Origin: Roseiarcus sp963813555
GTDB taxonomy: Bacteria; Pseudomonadota; Alphaproteobacteria; Rhizobiales; Beijerinckiaceae
Assembly: GCA_963813555.1 (NCBI GenBank)
Contig: CAWEZX010000008.1
Span: 372,001 to 436,000 of the forward strand
Length of the DNA: 64,000 nt
Direction of reading: 5' to 3'
Both the position numbers and the translations under genes were made by a program. The notes beneath the pieces were generated by a model. It did not search any database. It had not been told where the DNA came from and was given only the letters and a program-made list of their open reading frames with translations. Positions 1-10,920 of this stretch are shown here, piece after piece (the first letter of the stretch is position 1; each line of letters opens with the position of its first letter).

Positions 1-91
1 CGTAGAGCTGCGCATTTACTTTTCTTGCACATCGGCGCATGAGTAAACTGGATTCAGTGTACAAAGGCGCGGGTAAGAGGGGATAGCGTTC

Positions 92-454
92 ATGGCACAT
101 CCAGTCAGTCTCTTAGGGGCCACCGCGCTCGGAATCGTTTTCGCCACGTCCTGCGCGGACGCGCAGACGGTTCATCACCGCGCGCGGCATCCGGCCGCCG
201 AAGGTCACCAGATTACCGTTCGTAAGGGGGTCGAGCCGTGGCTGACCCTCGGCACTTGGGCTCCCGTCGGCTCGCGCAACAGCTATGCTCTTGACACGTT
301 GAGGCCGCCCCTACGGACTTCCAACGAAGGGACGTTCGTCGGTCAACGCGGCCTGGACCGCCTGCCGAACGATATTTCCCTCCCTCAAGCGAACAGGCCA
401 TTGATCACTGTCTCCTCGCCTGGGTTAAGTGGGCCGCTGTTCGAGTTGTACTGA
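92..454 (+). CDS. Small secreted protein of unknown function
   Basis: A 120-residue protein. The N-terminus (MAHPVSLLGATALGIVFA) followed by a small-residue stretch ending in ADA-Q looks like a Sec signal peptide cleaved near residue 24. The mature part is short, His/Arg-rich just after the cleavage site, then Pro/Gly/Leu-rich with no recognisable domain. It is the first gene in the window, transcribed in the same direction as the PhzF gene 50 bases downstream, but nothing links them functionally. I do not recognise the family. Start and signal peptide are reasonably supported; function is unknown. Confidence 0.5.
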   Translation: MAHPVSLLGATALGIVFATSCADAQTVHHRARHPAAEGHQITVRKGVEPWLTLGTWAPVGSRNSYALDTLRPPLRTSNEGTFVGQRGLDRLPNDISLPQANRPLITVSSPGLSGPLFELY

Positions 455-505
455 CGAGGCCCGCCGGCGCGCTCTACGAGCGCCGCAGGTGGTGGGCTCT
501 TGTTG

Positions 506-1408
506 ATGACGCGCCGGTTTCAAGCGCTCGATGTGTTCACCGAGACGGCGCTGGTTGGCAATCCACTCGCCGTGGTCCTCGACGCCGAAGGGCTCGACAA
601 TTCGCGCATGCAGGCGATCGCCGGCGAGTTCAACCTGTCCGAGACGGTGTTCGTCTTCGAGCCGAGGAACGCCATCAACAGCGCGCGCGTCAGGATTTTC
701 ACGCCAAAGCGCGAATTGCCGTTCGCCGGCCACCCAACGGTTGGGACGGCGGCGCTCATCGCGCACCGGCGCGCAGGCGATCTGCTCGCGGCTCAAGATC
801 TCAGGATCGTGCTGGAAGAGCCAATCGGCGACGTCGTCTGTGTCGCGCGCCGGCGCAAAGGCCAGGCGCTCGCAGCTTATTTCGAACTGCCGAAGCTGCC
901 CGTACGGCTCGAGGTCGCCCCGCCGTCGGTGGCGGAACTCGCCTTGGGCCTGGGGCTTGAGCCCGAAGACATCGGTTTCGACGGACACCAGCCGAGCCTC
1001 TTTAGCGCCGGCGCGCCCTATTTGTTCGTTCCAATCCGCTCGCTGGACGCGATTGGCCGCGCCACGCCAGGCGTAACGCCCTGGTCGACCAAGGACGGAC
1101 CGGCGACCTATGTCTACACCCGCAAGTCAGCCCGGCCCGGATCCGCTTATCACGCGCGCGCCTTCGCCAGCGCCTGGGGGATATATGAAGACCCGGCGAC
1201 CGGCAGCGCCGCCGCCGCATTTGCCGGCGTCGTCCAAGCCTTCGATCGCCCGCGCGACGGCGAGCACATGCTGATCATCGAGCAGGGCTTCGAAATGGGC
1301 CGGCCGAGCCTGATCGCGCTTGGTCTTGTGATCGAGGACGGCGCCCTCGCCTCGGCGACGATCGGCGGCTCGGTCGTCATTGTCGCTGATGGCTCGCTCG
1401 ACCTTTGA
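506..1408 (+). CDS. PhzF-family phenazine biosynthesis-like protein (isomerase/epimerase fold)
   Basis: About 300 residues, the usual length of the PhzF/YddE family (diaminopimelate-epimerase fold). The N-terminal signature GNPLAVVLDAEGL, the segment NLSETVFV with the conserved catalytic-type glutamate, PFAGHPTVGTA, and the C-terminal EDPATGSAAAAF are all diagnostic. The family catalyses isomerisation of small hydroxy/amino acids; the substrate here is unknown and no phenazine operon is present. Two in-frame TTG codons precede ATG 506, and I choose the ATG. The stop overlaps the start of the next gene (TTGA), so the two are probably translated together. Confidence 0.85.
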   Translation: MTRRFQALDVFTETALVGNPLAVVLDAEGLDNSRMQAIAGEFNLSETVFVFEPRNAINSARVRIFTPKRELPFAGHPTVGTAALIAHRRAGDLLAAQDLRIVLEEPIGDVVCVARRRKGQALAAYFELPKLPVRLEVAPPSVAELALGLGLEPEDIGFDGHQPSLFSAGAPYLFVPIRSLDAIGRATPGVTPWSTKDGPATYVYTRKSARPGSAYHARAFASAWGIYEDPATGSAAAAFAGVVQAFDRPRDGEHMLIIEQGFEMGRPSLIALGLVIEDGALASATIGGSVVIVADGSLDL

Positions 1409-2139
1409 GCCGGCCGGCGCGTCTTCTCGAAGTCGGCGAGCTCGATCTCACGTTTGAGCCCACTCACTGGGCGTTCGCCGAACGCCAGGCCGCGAGCATC
1501 GCCGCGCATTGGGCGCGGACAAGGAAGGCCAAGCCGGCGCTGTTCAACGGGCGGGTGCTGCTTCTCGGCCGGCGCGTGATCGAGACTGGCCGCGATGGGG
1601 TGGTGAAGCTCAAGGGCGCCTTTTTCGAGACCGACTACGCCGACTACCTTGCCTGGGAAGAGTTTGGCGATCCCGAGGAGCCCGTCGATAATTGCTTCTC
1701 GATGGCCGCGCTCCGCGGCGCCGACGGCGCGTTCCTGCTCGGCGAGATGGCGGAGCATACGTTCAATGCCGGACAGATCTATTTTCCAGCCGGGACGCCC
1801 GATCCGAACGATATCTTCGACGGCAAGGTCGATCTCGAAGCCAGCGCGAGCCGGGAATTGCTCGAAGAGACCGGCGTGAACGCGGACGGAGCGATCATCG
1901 CGCCCGGCTGGATCTTGGCCTTCACGCCCCAACGCATCGCCTGCATGAAGCTGATGACGCTCGCGGCCCCTGCCGCGCAGGTCAAGGCAGAGATCGAGGC
2001 CTATCTGACGCAGGACCCTCATGCCGAGTTTTCGCGCATGCATATCGTACGCGGGCCGCGCGACATCGATGAAACGCGGGTGCCGATCTTCGTCGCCGCC
2101 TACCTGCGCAATGCGTTCGCTCAAAGATCGGTCGGATAA
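1405..2139 (+). CDS. Nudix hydrolase domain protein
   Basis: A 244-residue cytosolic protein. The second half of a Nudix box, RELLEETGV (about residue 152), is perfect, but the upstream G and E of the canonical GX5EX7REUXEEXGU motif are not in register, so the box is degenerate on that side. Nudix enzymes hydrolyse nucleoside diphosphates linked to another moiety; the substrate is unknown. The likely start is a TTG overlapping the PhzF stop by four bases, giving translational coupling. Homologues in alphaproteobacteria are commonly annotated simply as NUDIX hydrolase. Confidence 0.75.
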   Translation: MSRPARLLEVGELDLTFEPTHWAFAERQAASIAAHWARTRKAKPALFNGRVLLLGRRVIETGRDGVVKLKGAFFETDYADYLAWEEFGDPEEPVDNCFSMAALRGADGAFLLGEMAEHTFNAGQIYFPAGTPDPNDIFDGKVDLEASASRELLEETGVNADGAIIAPGWILAFTPQRIACMKLMTLAAPAAQVKAEIEAYLTQDPHAEFSRMHIVRGPRDIDETRVPIFVAAYLRNAFAQRSVG

Positions 2140-2459
2140 CCGTGACGCTTCTGCGAGGCGACGATCATCGACTTGGCCTCGGCGTCGCGACCGGTCGCGC
2201 AGACCTTAGAGGCGGCGTCCGTCTCTTTCTTGATCTGGTTATAGACCGACTGGACGACATGGCCCATGGACAGATCGTTGTCCTGGATCGCGCGATAGCG
2301 CGCGATCTTGGCCGAACAGTTCGAGCCCTGCGGCAGCTGGAAGCCCGGGGGCGTCACCGCAACCGACCCCGGCGTCGGCGGGGTTGAGGCCTGCGGCGCC
2401 GGCGCGTTGCAGGCTGCCAGCGCAAGACAGGCGGCAAACAGCGGCGCGAACGTCTTCAT
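2121..2459 (-). CDS. Small lipoprotein of unknown function
   Basis: 112 residues. The start MKTFAPLFAACLALAAC is a classic lipoprotein signal with lipobox LAAC (cysteine at residue 17), so the protein should be lipidated and membrane-anchored. The next 25 residues are Pro/Ala/Thr-rich, typical of a tether. The rest is a small domain with two further cysteines (SNCSAK and KVCATG) that could form a disulphide, ending in SQKRHGYPTDL. Its 3' end overlaps the convergent Nudix gene by about 19 bases. No specific family recognised. Confidence 0.65.
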   Translation of the reverse strand: MKTFAPLFAACLALAACNAPAPQASTPPTPGSVAVTPPGFQLPQGSNCSAKIARYRAIQDNDLSMGHVVQSVYNQIKKETDAASKVCATGRDAEAKSMIVASQKRHGYPTDL

Positions 2460-2567
2460 CGGGCTTCAAGGCTCCTCACAAGCAATTCGAGGCGTCCATT
2501 CGAAACGCCCCGAAAACGCTCGTCCGTCAAGCGCCTTCGCGCCCCGGGAGCCTTTGCGTCGCCTGCG

Positions 2568-2605
2568 TAAGAAAAGCGGATCGCTTGCCTCCGCAGGCGA
2601 TCCGC
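2568..2605 (-). terminator. Intrinsic terminator of the SPW gene
   Basis: GCGGATCGC at 2576-2584 pairs with GCGATCCGC at 2597-2605, with a further three-base inner stem. Read on the minus strand the hairpin is followed by TTTTCTTA. It sits just downstream of the SPW-protein stop codon. Confidence 0.7.
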
Positions 2606-2620
2606 CCGGTCACATGGATC

Positions 2621-2995
2621 TCATCGCCCCGCTATCGCTGCGGGATGATGGACGGCCCAGATCTCGGAAATCGAGGACAACACAACGATGACGCCAAGCA
2701 CGACGCATGACCACATCGCCACGTGAACCGTCGCAAATCTCAAGACCCAAGGCGCAATGACGACGAGCGCGCCGACGACCAGCGCGACCCATTCCTCCCA
2801 CTCGATGAACTGCACCAACGCGGCGACGCCCATCACGAAGATGATCGCGCCGCCGACCCATGCGGTTCTCGCCGCCATGAGATCCCTGGAGAATCCGAGG
2901 GCCCAAGGCGACACGAACAGCAGTACGCCGCAGATCAGGTTGATCCAGTCCTGGACATTTTTTTCGCCCCCGCGCAACGAAGCACTGTTTGCCAT
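2621..2995 (-). CDS. SPW-repeat integral membrane protein
   Basis: 124 residues from the chosen start. Two repeats carry the hallmark: VSPWALGF near residue 30 and IAPWVLRF near residue 86. Each lies in a pair of hydrophobic helices, giving four transmembrane segments in all, which is the usual architecture of the SPW-repeat family. The role of the family is unknown. I take ATG 2995 because a strong ribosome-binding site (AAGGAGG, read on the minus strand from about 3007) lies seven bases upstream; an in-frame codon 15 bases earlier would overlap that site. A strong terminator follows. Confidence 0.8.
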   Translation of the reverse strand: MANSASLRGGEKNVQDWINLICGVLLFVSPWALGFSRDLMAARTAWVGGAIIFVMGVAALVQFIEWEEWVALVVGALVVIAPWVLRFATVHVAMWSCVVLGVIVVLSSISEIWAVHHPAAIAGR

Positions 2996-3114
2996 TAAAA
3001 CCTCCTTCATTACATGCGACGTTGAACAACGCCTCTAATTCCCTTACTTAATTCTTGTTTTTGGGGATTTCATGGCGATCCACGCGAAGCGAACGGCTAA
3101 ATCAAGGGCGGCCC

Positions 3115-4065
3115 ATGACCGACAGGATTACGATTTTCGGCTACGGCCCGGTTGGACGCGCCACCGCGGCGCGGCTCGTGGCCGAAGGGCGCGAGGTGAT
3201 CGTCGCGCAGCGGAACGCGCCGCCAAACCCGCAAAAGGGCGTGACGTTCGCGCCAGCGGACGCGCTCGACCGCGACGCGGTCATCAAGGCCGTGCGCGGC
3301 GCCGGTCAGTTCGTGGTCGCAATCGGCTTTCCCTATTCCGGCGTTCTCTGGCGCGAGGCTTGGCCGAAGGCGATCGGCAATTTCGTCGCCGCCTGCAAAG
3401 CGACCGGCGCGCGGATGGTGTTCATCGACGATCTCTACATGTACGGGCCTCAAACGGCGCCGCTGGTCGAGACGATGGCGCTTTCCGACTATGGTTGGAA
3501 GCCAGCCGCGCGCTCAGCCGCGACCCGAGTCTGGATGGCGGCGGCCGCCGCTGGCGAAGCGCGCGTCGCCGCGCTGCGCGCGCCCGATTTCTATGGGCCT
3601 GGCGTCGGTCTATCTTTTCTTGGCGACGCTTCGATCGGGAAACTGGCCGAGCGCAAAGCCGCGGTGTTCGTTGGTTCGCCGGACGTGTTGCACGACTATG
3701 CCTACGTGCCGGACATCGCGCGCGCGACAACGACGCTTCTGGCCGCGCCCGACCCCGCCTTTGGTCAGGCCTGGCACATGCCGTGCGCGCCGACCCGCAC
3801 TACGCGCGAGATCCTGCAGATTGCCGCCGACACGCTCGGGGTTAAGCTTCGCATCAGCGCCATGCCGGCCTGGATGCTGGGGGCGAGCGGGATGTTCTCG
3901 CCGTTCTTGCGCGAACTGAAGGAGATGCGCTTCCAGTGGGACCGGCCGTACCATGTCGACGCCAGCCGTTTCACGGCCGCTTTCTGGTCGGACGTTACAC
4001 CATTCGAAACCGGCGTTCCCGAGACGGCGCTTGCGTTTCGCGCCAAGCTGAAGAGCGCGCGCTGA
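3115..4065 (+). CDS. NAD-dependent epimerase/dehydratase family protein
   Basis: About 316 residues. The N-terminus ITIFGYGPVGRATAARL is a Rossmann dinucleotide-binding segment (GxGxxG), followed by the second-strand IVAQRN. FIDDLYMYGP (about residue 104) resembles the extended-SDR segment that carries the active-site tyrosine, and a YAYVPDIARA segment is typical of the family C-terminal half. These enzymes act on nucleotide sugars or other hydroxy compounds; the substrate cannot be inferred. The ATG at 3115 gives a proper Rossmann start, whereas the longer reading from 3055 adds 20 unconserved residues. Confidence 0.75.
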   Translation: MTDRITIFGYGPVGRATAARLVAEGREVIVAQRNAPPNPQKGVTFAPADALDRDAVIKAVRGAGQFVVAIGFPYSGVLWREAWPKAIGNFVAACKATGARMVFIDDLYMYGPQTAPLVETMALSDYGWKPAARSAATRVWMAAAAAGEARVAALRAPDFYGPGVGLSFLGDASIGKLAERKAAVFVGSPDVLHDYAYVPDIARATTTLLAAPDPAFGQAWHMPCAPTRTTREILQIAADTLGVKLRISAMPAWMLGASGMFSPFLRELKEMRFQWDRPYHVDASRFTAAFWSDVTPFETGVPETALAFRAKLKSAR

Positions 4066-4316
4066 AAGGAAGCGGCCCTGACCTTGCGATGGACCTCAGC
4101 GTCGAATTCGCCTTTACTGTCAGCAAACGCATCCCCATCGTTGCTAATGGATCAGTTGCCGGAGTATCCGACCGAAATCATCGCGTTTTTGTAATCCGAA
4201 GCAATACAAAATCGCGATGACACGCTTCCGCGGATCAACGACGCTCCCGCGCTTCTTTGGCGCGCAGCCAGGCCGCCGGGGGATGACCGTGTGGGCCGGC
4301 GCGATGGCAAAATCCC
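4066..4316. other. Gene-free spacer
   Basis: 250 bases between the convergent epimerase and methyltransferase genes. Open frames here are short and lack recognisable protein features. I see no RNA gene or clear terminator. Confidence 0.5.
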
Positions 4317-5045
4317 CTACCCAAACCAGCTTCGATGGACCATGAGACCCTGACCGGGAAAGATGGGAAACGTAGTCCATTCCGGGTGGGCCTCCGAGAA
4401 CTCGCGCGCCGCCTGGACCACACCATCGGCGCCGCGAAGATAATCATCAAAAACGATGACCGATCGATCGATCAGTCTTGGCCGTAAATACTTCAGCGCC
4501 TTCACTGTCGAATCGTAGATATCAAGGTCAATGTGAGCAAAAGACACGTTGGCGATATCCATGTCCGCCGCGCTCTCGGGAAAATAACCTCGCACCCAAC
4601 GCACGTCCCTTCCTTTGTGAGCCCAGTGCGCTTTAACCAACTCAAAACCGGTGTCGCGAAACCGTCCAGAGCGTTCTCCAGTGAACAGACGATCGAGGGT
4701 GGGATCCATTGGCCGGTCACCAAACCCCTCGAATGTGTCGCAGACGAAAATGGTGCGCGCCGGGCAAGAGTTCGAAATATGGAGGGCGCCTCCTCCTTTA
4801 TAGGAACCGATCTCGATCAGTGACCCAGACGGATTGCTCATCCGACACAGCTGCCATATATTGGCGAGACGAGGTGTGTCCAGAAGCGTTATACTTTTGA
4901 CTTCGTCGACGGACGCTTGAAACGCCGCGTCGGAAAGCACCTCGAGGTAGGATTCATCTATCGATTTCGTTATTTTGCTATTTCTATACTTAACAATGTC
5001 GAATCCGAAATTTTGGAAAGCCGACTTGATAAGACGTTTCATCAC
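4317..5045 (-). CDS. TylF/MycF-type SAM-dependent methyltransferase
   Basis: 242 residues, the usual length of TylF/MycF (macrocin-O-methyltransferase) proteins. The motif GSLIEIGSYKGGGALH (about residue 74) is the SAM-binding segment. CDTFEGFGD and the downstream HIDLDIYDSTVKALKYL plus VIVFDDY supply the metal-binding acidic residues of the family. Such enzymes O-methylate sugars or other hydroxyls in secondary metabolites or polysaccharides. The gene has visibly lower GC than its neighbours, with many AT-ending codons, and stands alone between core genes, which suggests horizontal acquisition. The substrate is unknown. Confidence 0.8.
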   Translation of the reverse strand: MMKRLIKSAFQNFGFDIVKYRNSKITKSIDESYLEVLSDAAFQASVDEVKSITLLDTPRLANIWQLCRMSNPSGSLIEIGSYKGGGALHISNSCPARTIFVCDTFEGFGDRPMDPTLDRLFTGERSGRFRDTGFELVKAHWAHKGRDVRWVRGYFPESAADMDIANVSFAHIDLDIYDSTVKALKYLRPRLIDRSVIVFDDYLRGADGVVQAAREFSEAHPEWTTFPIFPGQGLMVHRSWFG

Positions 5046-5117
5046 TGCTCCGCCAAATCCGCCGCCTACGCAAGGCCGCCCTGTTCAGGAATGCATTGGA
5101 CTGAAGCCAAACGAGAT

Positions 5118-5146
5118 GACGCCAGCCCGAGAAGGGCGTCTTTTTT
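5118..5146 (+). terminator. Candidate hairpin terminator
   Basis: GACGCC at 5118-5123 pairs with GGCGTC at 5135-5140 and is followed by six T residues on the plus strand. No plus-strand gene directly precedes it, so its role is uncertain. Confidence 0.35.
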
Positions 5147-5281
5147 AAAGCCTCGGCGACCGTCAGCTGTTCGATTCCGATTGCACGACATTGTGTCGCG
5201 CATGGCGCGCACGCGGAGCCCGGCCACATGCGCTCCCCTGGCTCGACATTTGTCGAACCGAAGTTGCGCGCGCCGCCGCGC

Positions 5282-7705
<2,424 letters not shown>

Positions 7706-7715
7706 CGGGCGCCTT

Positions 7716-8165
7716 TCACTTCTTTTCCATGATGCACTGCAGGGGGTGCTGATTCTTGCGTGCGTGATCCATCACTTGCGACACTTTCGTCTCCGCGATC
7801 TCATAGGTGTAGACGCCACATTCGCCTACCCCGTTGTGATGCACCTGGAGCATGATCTGCATCGCCTCTTGCTGGTCCTTGTTGAAGAATGCCTGCAAAA
7901 TTGAGACCACGAACTCCATAGGCGTGTAGTCGTCGTTGAGCAAAAGCACGCGATACATATTCGGGCGCTTCGTCTGCGTCCGGGTGCGGGTGATGACCGC
8001 CGCGCCCGCCCCTGGTGTTTCTCCCCCTCTCTTGGTCTCGCGCGCTGCGATTGGCCGCGTCGCCGTTTGCGGCGAGGCCATGCCGAAGCCCGGATAAAGC
8101 CACCGCGCCAGGCGAGCCATCCCCGCTCGCAGGCGAACGACTAACGTATTTGAGGCGGCAGCCAC
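7716..8165 (-). CDS. clpS: ClpS, N-end rule adaptor of ClpA
   Basis: The conserved ClpS domain is complete: YRVLLLNDDYTPMEFVV, an alpha-helical NKDQQEAMQIMLQVHHNG, and the C-terminal CGVYTYEIAETKVSQV. The D/N/D substrate-pocket residues lie in LNDDYTPMEF and the following helix. The frame from 8165 gives a 149-residue protein with an Arg-rich leader; an internal ATG at 8081 (MASPQ...) would give 121 residues, closer to the usual length, and may be the true start. ClpS delivers N-degron proteins to ClpA, encoded 10 bases downstream. Confidence 0.95.
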   Translation of the reverse strand: MAAASNTLVVRLRAGMARLARWLYPGFGMASPQTATRPIAARETKRGGETPGAGAAVITRTRTQTKRPNMYRVLLLNDDYTPMEFVVSILQAFFNKDQQEAMQIMLQVHHNGVGECGVYTYEIAETKVSQVMDHARKNQHPLQCIMEKK

Positions 8166-8410
8166 GGATAGACCCCGATTGATGCCGATTAGGCTTGAAT
8201 TCCCATCATTGCGCGGACGCAGAGCTGTAGCAAGTTAACTTAGGCGCCGCGCGCCGCCGGCGCCAGATGTCGCCGCCGAATGGCAGCATTGCCAATTTGT
8301 TCGTCACGTGCAAGAGCCTGGACACATCCGAGAACGGACGCCTTTGCACGCAACTCGGATCCCGCTTTCCTGTTCCGTTTCCCGCCGCCAGTTTCGTTGG
8401 ATAAGGATGC

Positions 8411-8442
8411 AAATAAAAAGCCGGCGCTTGGAGGGCGCCGGC
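8411..8442 (-). terminator. Intrinsic terminator of the phasin gene
   Basis: A perfect GCCGGCGC/GCGCCGGC stem (8420-8427 with 8435-8442), followed on the minus strand by CTTTTTATTT. It lies about 55 bases past the phasin stop codon. The rest of the 8166-8497 gap shows no gene. Confidence 0.85.
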
Positions 8443-8497
8443 GCGTGGGCTCGAAATATTTTTTCGCCGCGTAAGACGCGGCGAAACGATTGTTCGA

Positions 8498-8839
8498 TTA
8501 CTTCTGCAGGCTCGCATAAACCGTGGTGACCGGCTTCAAAGCATCGGAAGCAACTCGGGTGTAGAGTTCGGAGACCTTGGTCGCCTGAGCGACAAAGCCT
8601 TCATAAGCCTGCTTGGCAAATTCGGTCTGGATCTGGATCGCCGATTCGACGCTGCGCGCGCCGAGCAGCTTCTCGAACGACGCAGTCCCGGCGGCGAAGG
8701 CCTTCTTCGAATAATCGCTCGACTCGGCGGCGATGTCCTGCAGACCCTTCGACAACGTGGTCGAAGCAGCGGTAAACGCCTCGAGTTGGTCTTTGGAGAA
8801 TTTCTGGAAGTCTTCGAATGTTGGCGTGGCGACGGTCAT
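8498..8839 (-). CDS. Phasin-family protein (PHA granule-associated)
   Basis: 113 residues, almost entirely amphipathic helix, with the start TPTFEDFQKFSKDQLEAF typical of short alphaproteobacterial phasins. Phasins coat polyhydroxyalkanoate granules and control their number and size. The gene is monocistronic: a strong terminator follows it, and palindromes precede it (see 8868-8923). A GGAG ribosome-binding site sits directly upstream of the ATG. It is separate from the second phasin at 32.3-32.7 kb, which belongs to the medium-chain PHA operon. Confidence 0.85.
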   Translation of the reverse strand: MTVATPTFEDFQKFSKDQLEAFTAASTTLSKGLQDIAAESSDYSKKAFAAGTASFEKLLGARSVESAIQIQTEFAKQAYEGFVAQATKVSELYTRVASDALKPVTTVYASLQK

Positions 8840-8867
8840 GATGGAGCTCCTTGCGTTGCATTAAGTC

Positions 8868-8896
8868 GATTTCGCATCAGAACGGAGGCGAAATCG
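8868..8896. promoter_or_regulatory. Inverted repeat in the phasin leader
   Basis: CGATTTCGC at 8868-8876 and GCGAAATCG at 8888-8896 form a perfect 9-bp inverted repeat with an 11-base loop, 29-57 bases upstream of the phasin ATG. It could be an operator or a 5'-leader hairpin. Confidence 0.45.
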
Positions 8897-8910
8897 CTAT
8901 GGTCGCAATA

Positions 8911-8923
8911 TGTGCAGTGCACA
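8911..8923. promoter_or_regulatory. Candidate PhaR-type operator upstream of the phasin
   Basis: TGTGCAGTGCACA is a perfect 6+6 palindrome around one base, 72-84 bases upstream of the phasin ATG. PhaR repressors bind TGC/GCA-containing palindromes at phasin promoters; assigning this site to PhaR is inference. Confidence 0.45.
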
Positions 8924-9237
8924 ATGAAAGTCAAGACGGTTTTGCTGCAGCGCAACACGAATTCGCCCGTGATTCCCGCCGCGCTCTCCAATGAGGCAAA
9001 AAAGAGTAAATTATTTCAATTAATTGCGCTCATTTATTTGGGCGGTGCTTTATCCTCTTGGGCGGCGCCCGTGAGTCGCCGATAGCGATTCCAAAGGCTT
9101 GCCGAAAAAAACCGGGCTTCTTCGAAATCCCGTTAACCGCTGCGTAACCGCACCGGCATATCGTTCCCGACCGTGTGCGTAACGCAACTGTGCTGGGCGG
9201 CTAGGCCTCACCGTTGCGCGAAGTCGGTGGGGCGTTC

Positions 9238-10899
9238 ATGGCGTTGCGTTACGGTTGCTTTCAAATCGGCCGGCTTGCTCGCATAGCGACGGCGGCCTTG
9301 ATTTCGGCCTCGACCCTGTGTCTCACCGGCGCAGAGGCGCAGGCGCATCACTACCGGCATTATCGGCATTACCCGCACGCCACGCATGAAGCGCATTATG
9401 CGCGCTATGCGCGTGGCCCGCATTATCGACGCTTTGCGCATTATGCCCATCGCGCATACCCGCGAAACGCCCCCCTAGCGGCGGGCGCGGTTCCCAATTC
9501 GCCCGCCTTTTCGGCGCTTGTCATCGACGCCAACAGCGGCCGCACGCTTTATTCCGCTGACGAGAACGGACTGCGTCATCCCGCTTCGATCACCAAGGTG
9601 ATGACGCTCTATCTGTTGTTCGAGGATCTCGACCGGGGCGCAATAACGCTTCGGACGCAAATTCCGATCTCCGAGCACGCGGCGGCTCAAGAGCCTTCCA
9701 AGCTCGGCCTCGCTCCTGGAGACACGATCAGCGTTGAGGACGCGATCAAGGCGGTCGTGACGCGTTCGGCCAACGACATCGCGGTCGCGATCGCCGAGGC
9801 GGTCGGCCAGTCCGAAAGCAATTTCGCCGACATGATGACGCGCAAAGCCCACGCGCTCGGCATGACGAACACGGTCTACGTCAACGCGTCCGGACTCCCC
9901 AATGACGAGCAGATTACCACGGCGCATGATCTGACGATCCTCGGACGTTCGCTCGAGGAGCGGTTCCCGCGCTACTTCCGTTATTTCTCGACCACCCAAT
10001 TCGATTTCGACGGCGAGATCATCGGCAGCCACAATCATCTGCTCGGCCGCGTCGACGGCGTCGACGGAATCAAGACCGGCTACACCAGGGCGTCCGGATT
10101 CAATCTCCTGACCTCGGTCCATCGCGACGGACGTTCGCTGATCGCTGTTGTCATGGGCGGGCGCTCCGCCGCGGGGCGCGACCGGATCATGGAAAATCTG
10201 ATCTCCGACCATATTGCCGAGGCTTCGACCTCGCGCACCGCGACCGCAATCGCTGACGCTTCGCCGGCCGAGACGGCTGAGCCGCGCGTCGAGCCGGCCG
10301 CAGCGCCGCCGGCGCGCGCGCGCCCCGCGCCTATTGCCGAGGCCAAGATTCAACGCGTCTCCGACACGACAAGCGCGGCCAACGCGCCCGGGGAAGGCGA
10401 CGACGCAGCCGGAGACGAGGAAGTTGCGGCCCCAGAGCCGGCGCCGGCCTCGCGCGCGGCGCAGCCAACGGCCGCCGATCTCGGCTTGCTCAAAAGTCCC
10501 GACCGCGCCAAGCCGTCAGCGAAAATCCAGGCCCGGCTGGCGGCGGCGAGCGCACTGGCCATGCCGCCTGAAAGGCCCCAGGGCCCGGCCGAGGACGAGC
10601 GCAGTCTGGCTCGCGCTTCCCAACAAGATGACGACAACGACGGTCCCGCCGCGCGGGGCTGGATGATTCAGATCGGCGCCCCTGATGATCTGGCCAAGGC
10701 CAACGCCCTCCTGACCCGCGCCCGCGAACGGAACCGTTCAACGCTCGCCGCAGCCAAGCCGCTCACCGAAAAGGTGCGCAAAGGCGACGCCACCCTCTAC
10801 CGCGCCCGTTTCGCCGTGCTGGACTCGACCTCGGCCGAAGCCGCGTGCCGCTCACTCAAACGCACCGGATTTTCTTGCTTCACCGCCCACGACGACTGA
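9238..10899 (+). CDS. D-alanyl-D-alanine carboxypeptidase with C-terminal SPOR domain
   Basis: 553 residues from ATG 9238. A signal peptide (about 1-36) ends in EAQA. It is followed by a 40-residue His/Tyr/Arg-rich segment with repeated HYRHY/HYARY patterns. The penicillin-binding peptidase S11 domain has the SxxK motif SITK (Ser117, Lys120), SAN (177-179) and KTG (279-281). A long Ala/Pro/Glu-rich linker (about 350-470) leads to a C-terminal SPOR domain that should bind denuded septal glycan. The enzyme trims the terminal D-Ala of peptidoglycan pentapeptides in the periplasm. The S11-plus-SPOR layout is common in Hyphomicrobiales; the His/Tyr-rich insert is unusual. Confidence 0.93.
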   Translation: MALRYGCFQIGRLARIATAALISASTLCLTGAEAQAHHYRHYRHYPHATHEAHYARYARGPHYRRFAHYAHRAYPRNAPLAAGAVPNSPAFSALVIDANSGRTLYSADENGLRHPASITKVMTLYLLFEDLDRGAITLRTQIPISEHAAAQEPSKLGLAPGDTISVEDAIKAVVTRSANDIAVAIAEAVGQSESNFADMMTRKAHALGMTNTVYVNASGLPNDEQITTAHDLTILGRSLEERFPRYFRYFSTTQFDFDGEIIGSHNHLLGRVDGVDGIKTGYTRASGFNLLTSVHRDGRSLIAVVMGGRSAAGRDRIMENLISDHIAEASTSRTATAIADASPAETAEPRVEPAAAPPARARPAPIAEAKIQRVSDTTSAANAPGEGDDAAGDEEVAAPEPAPASRAAQPTAADLGLLKSPDRAKPSAKIQARLAAASALAMPPERPQGPAEDERSLARASQQDDDNDGPAARGWMIQIGAPDDLAKANALLTRARERNRSTLAAAKPLTEKVRKGDATLYRARFAVLDSTSAEAACRSLKRTGFSCFTAHDD

Positions 10900-10920
10900 C
10901 GCCGACCCTTGCGGAGCCGC

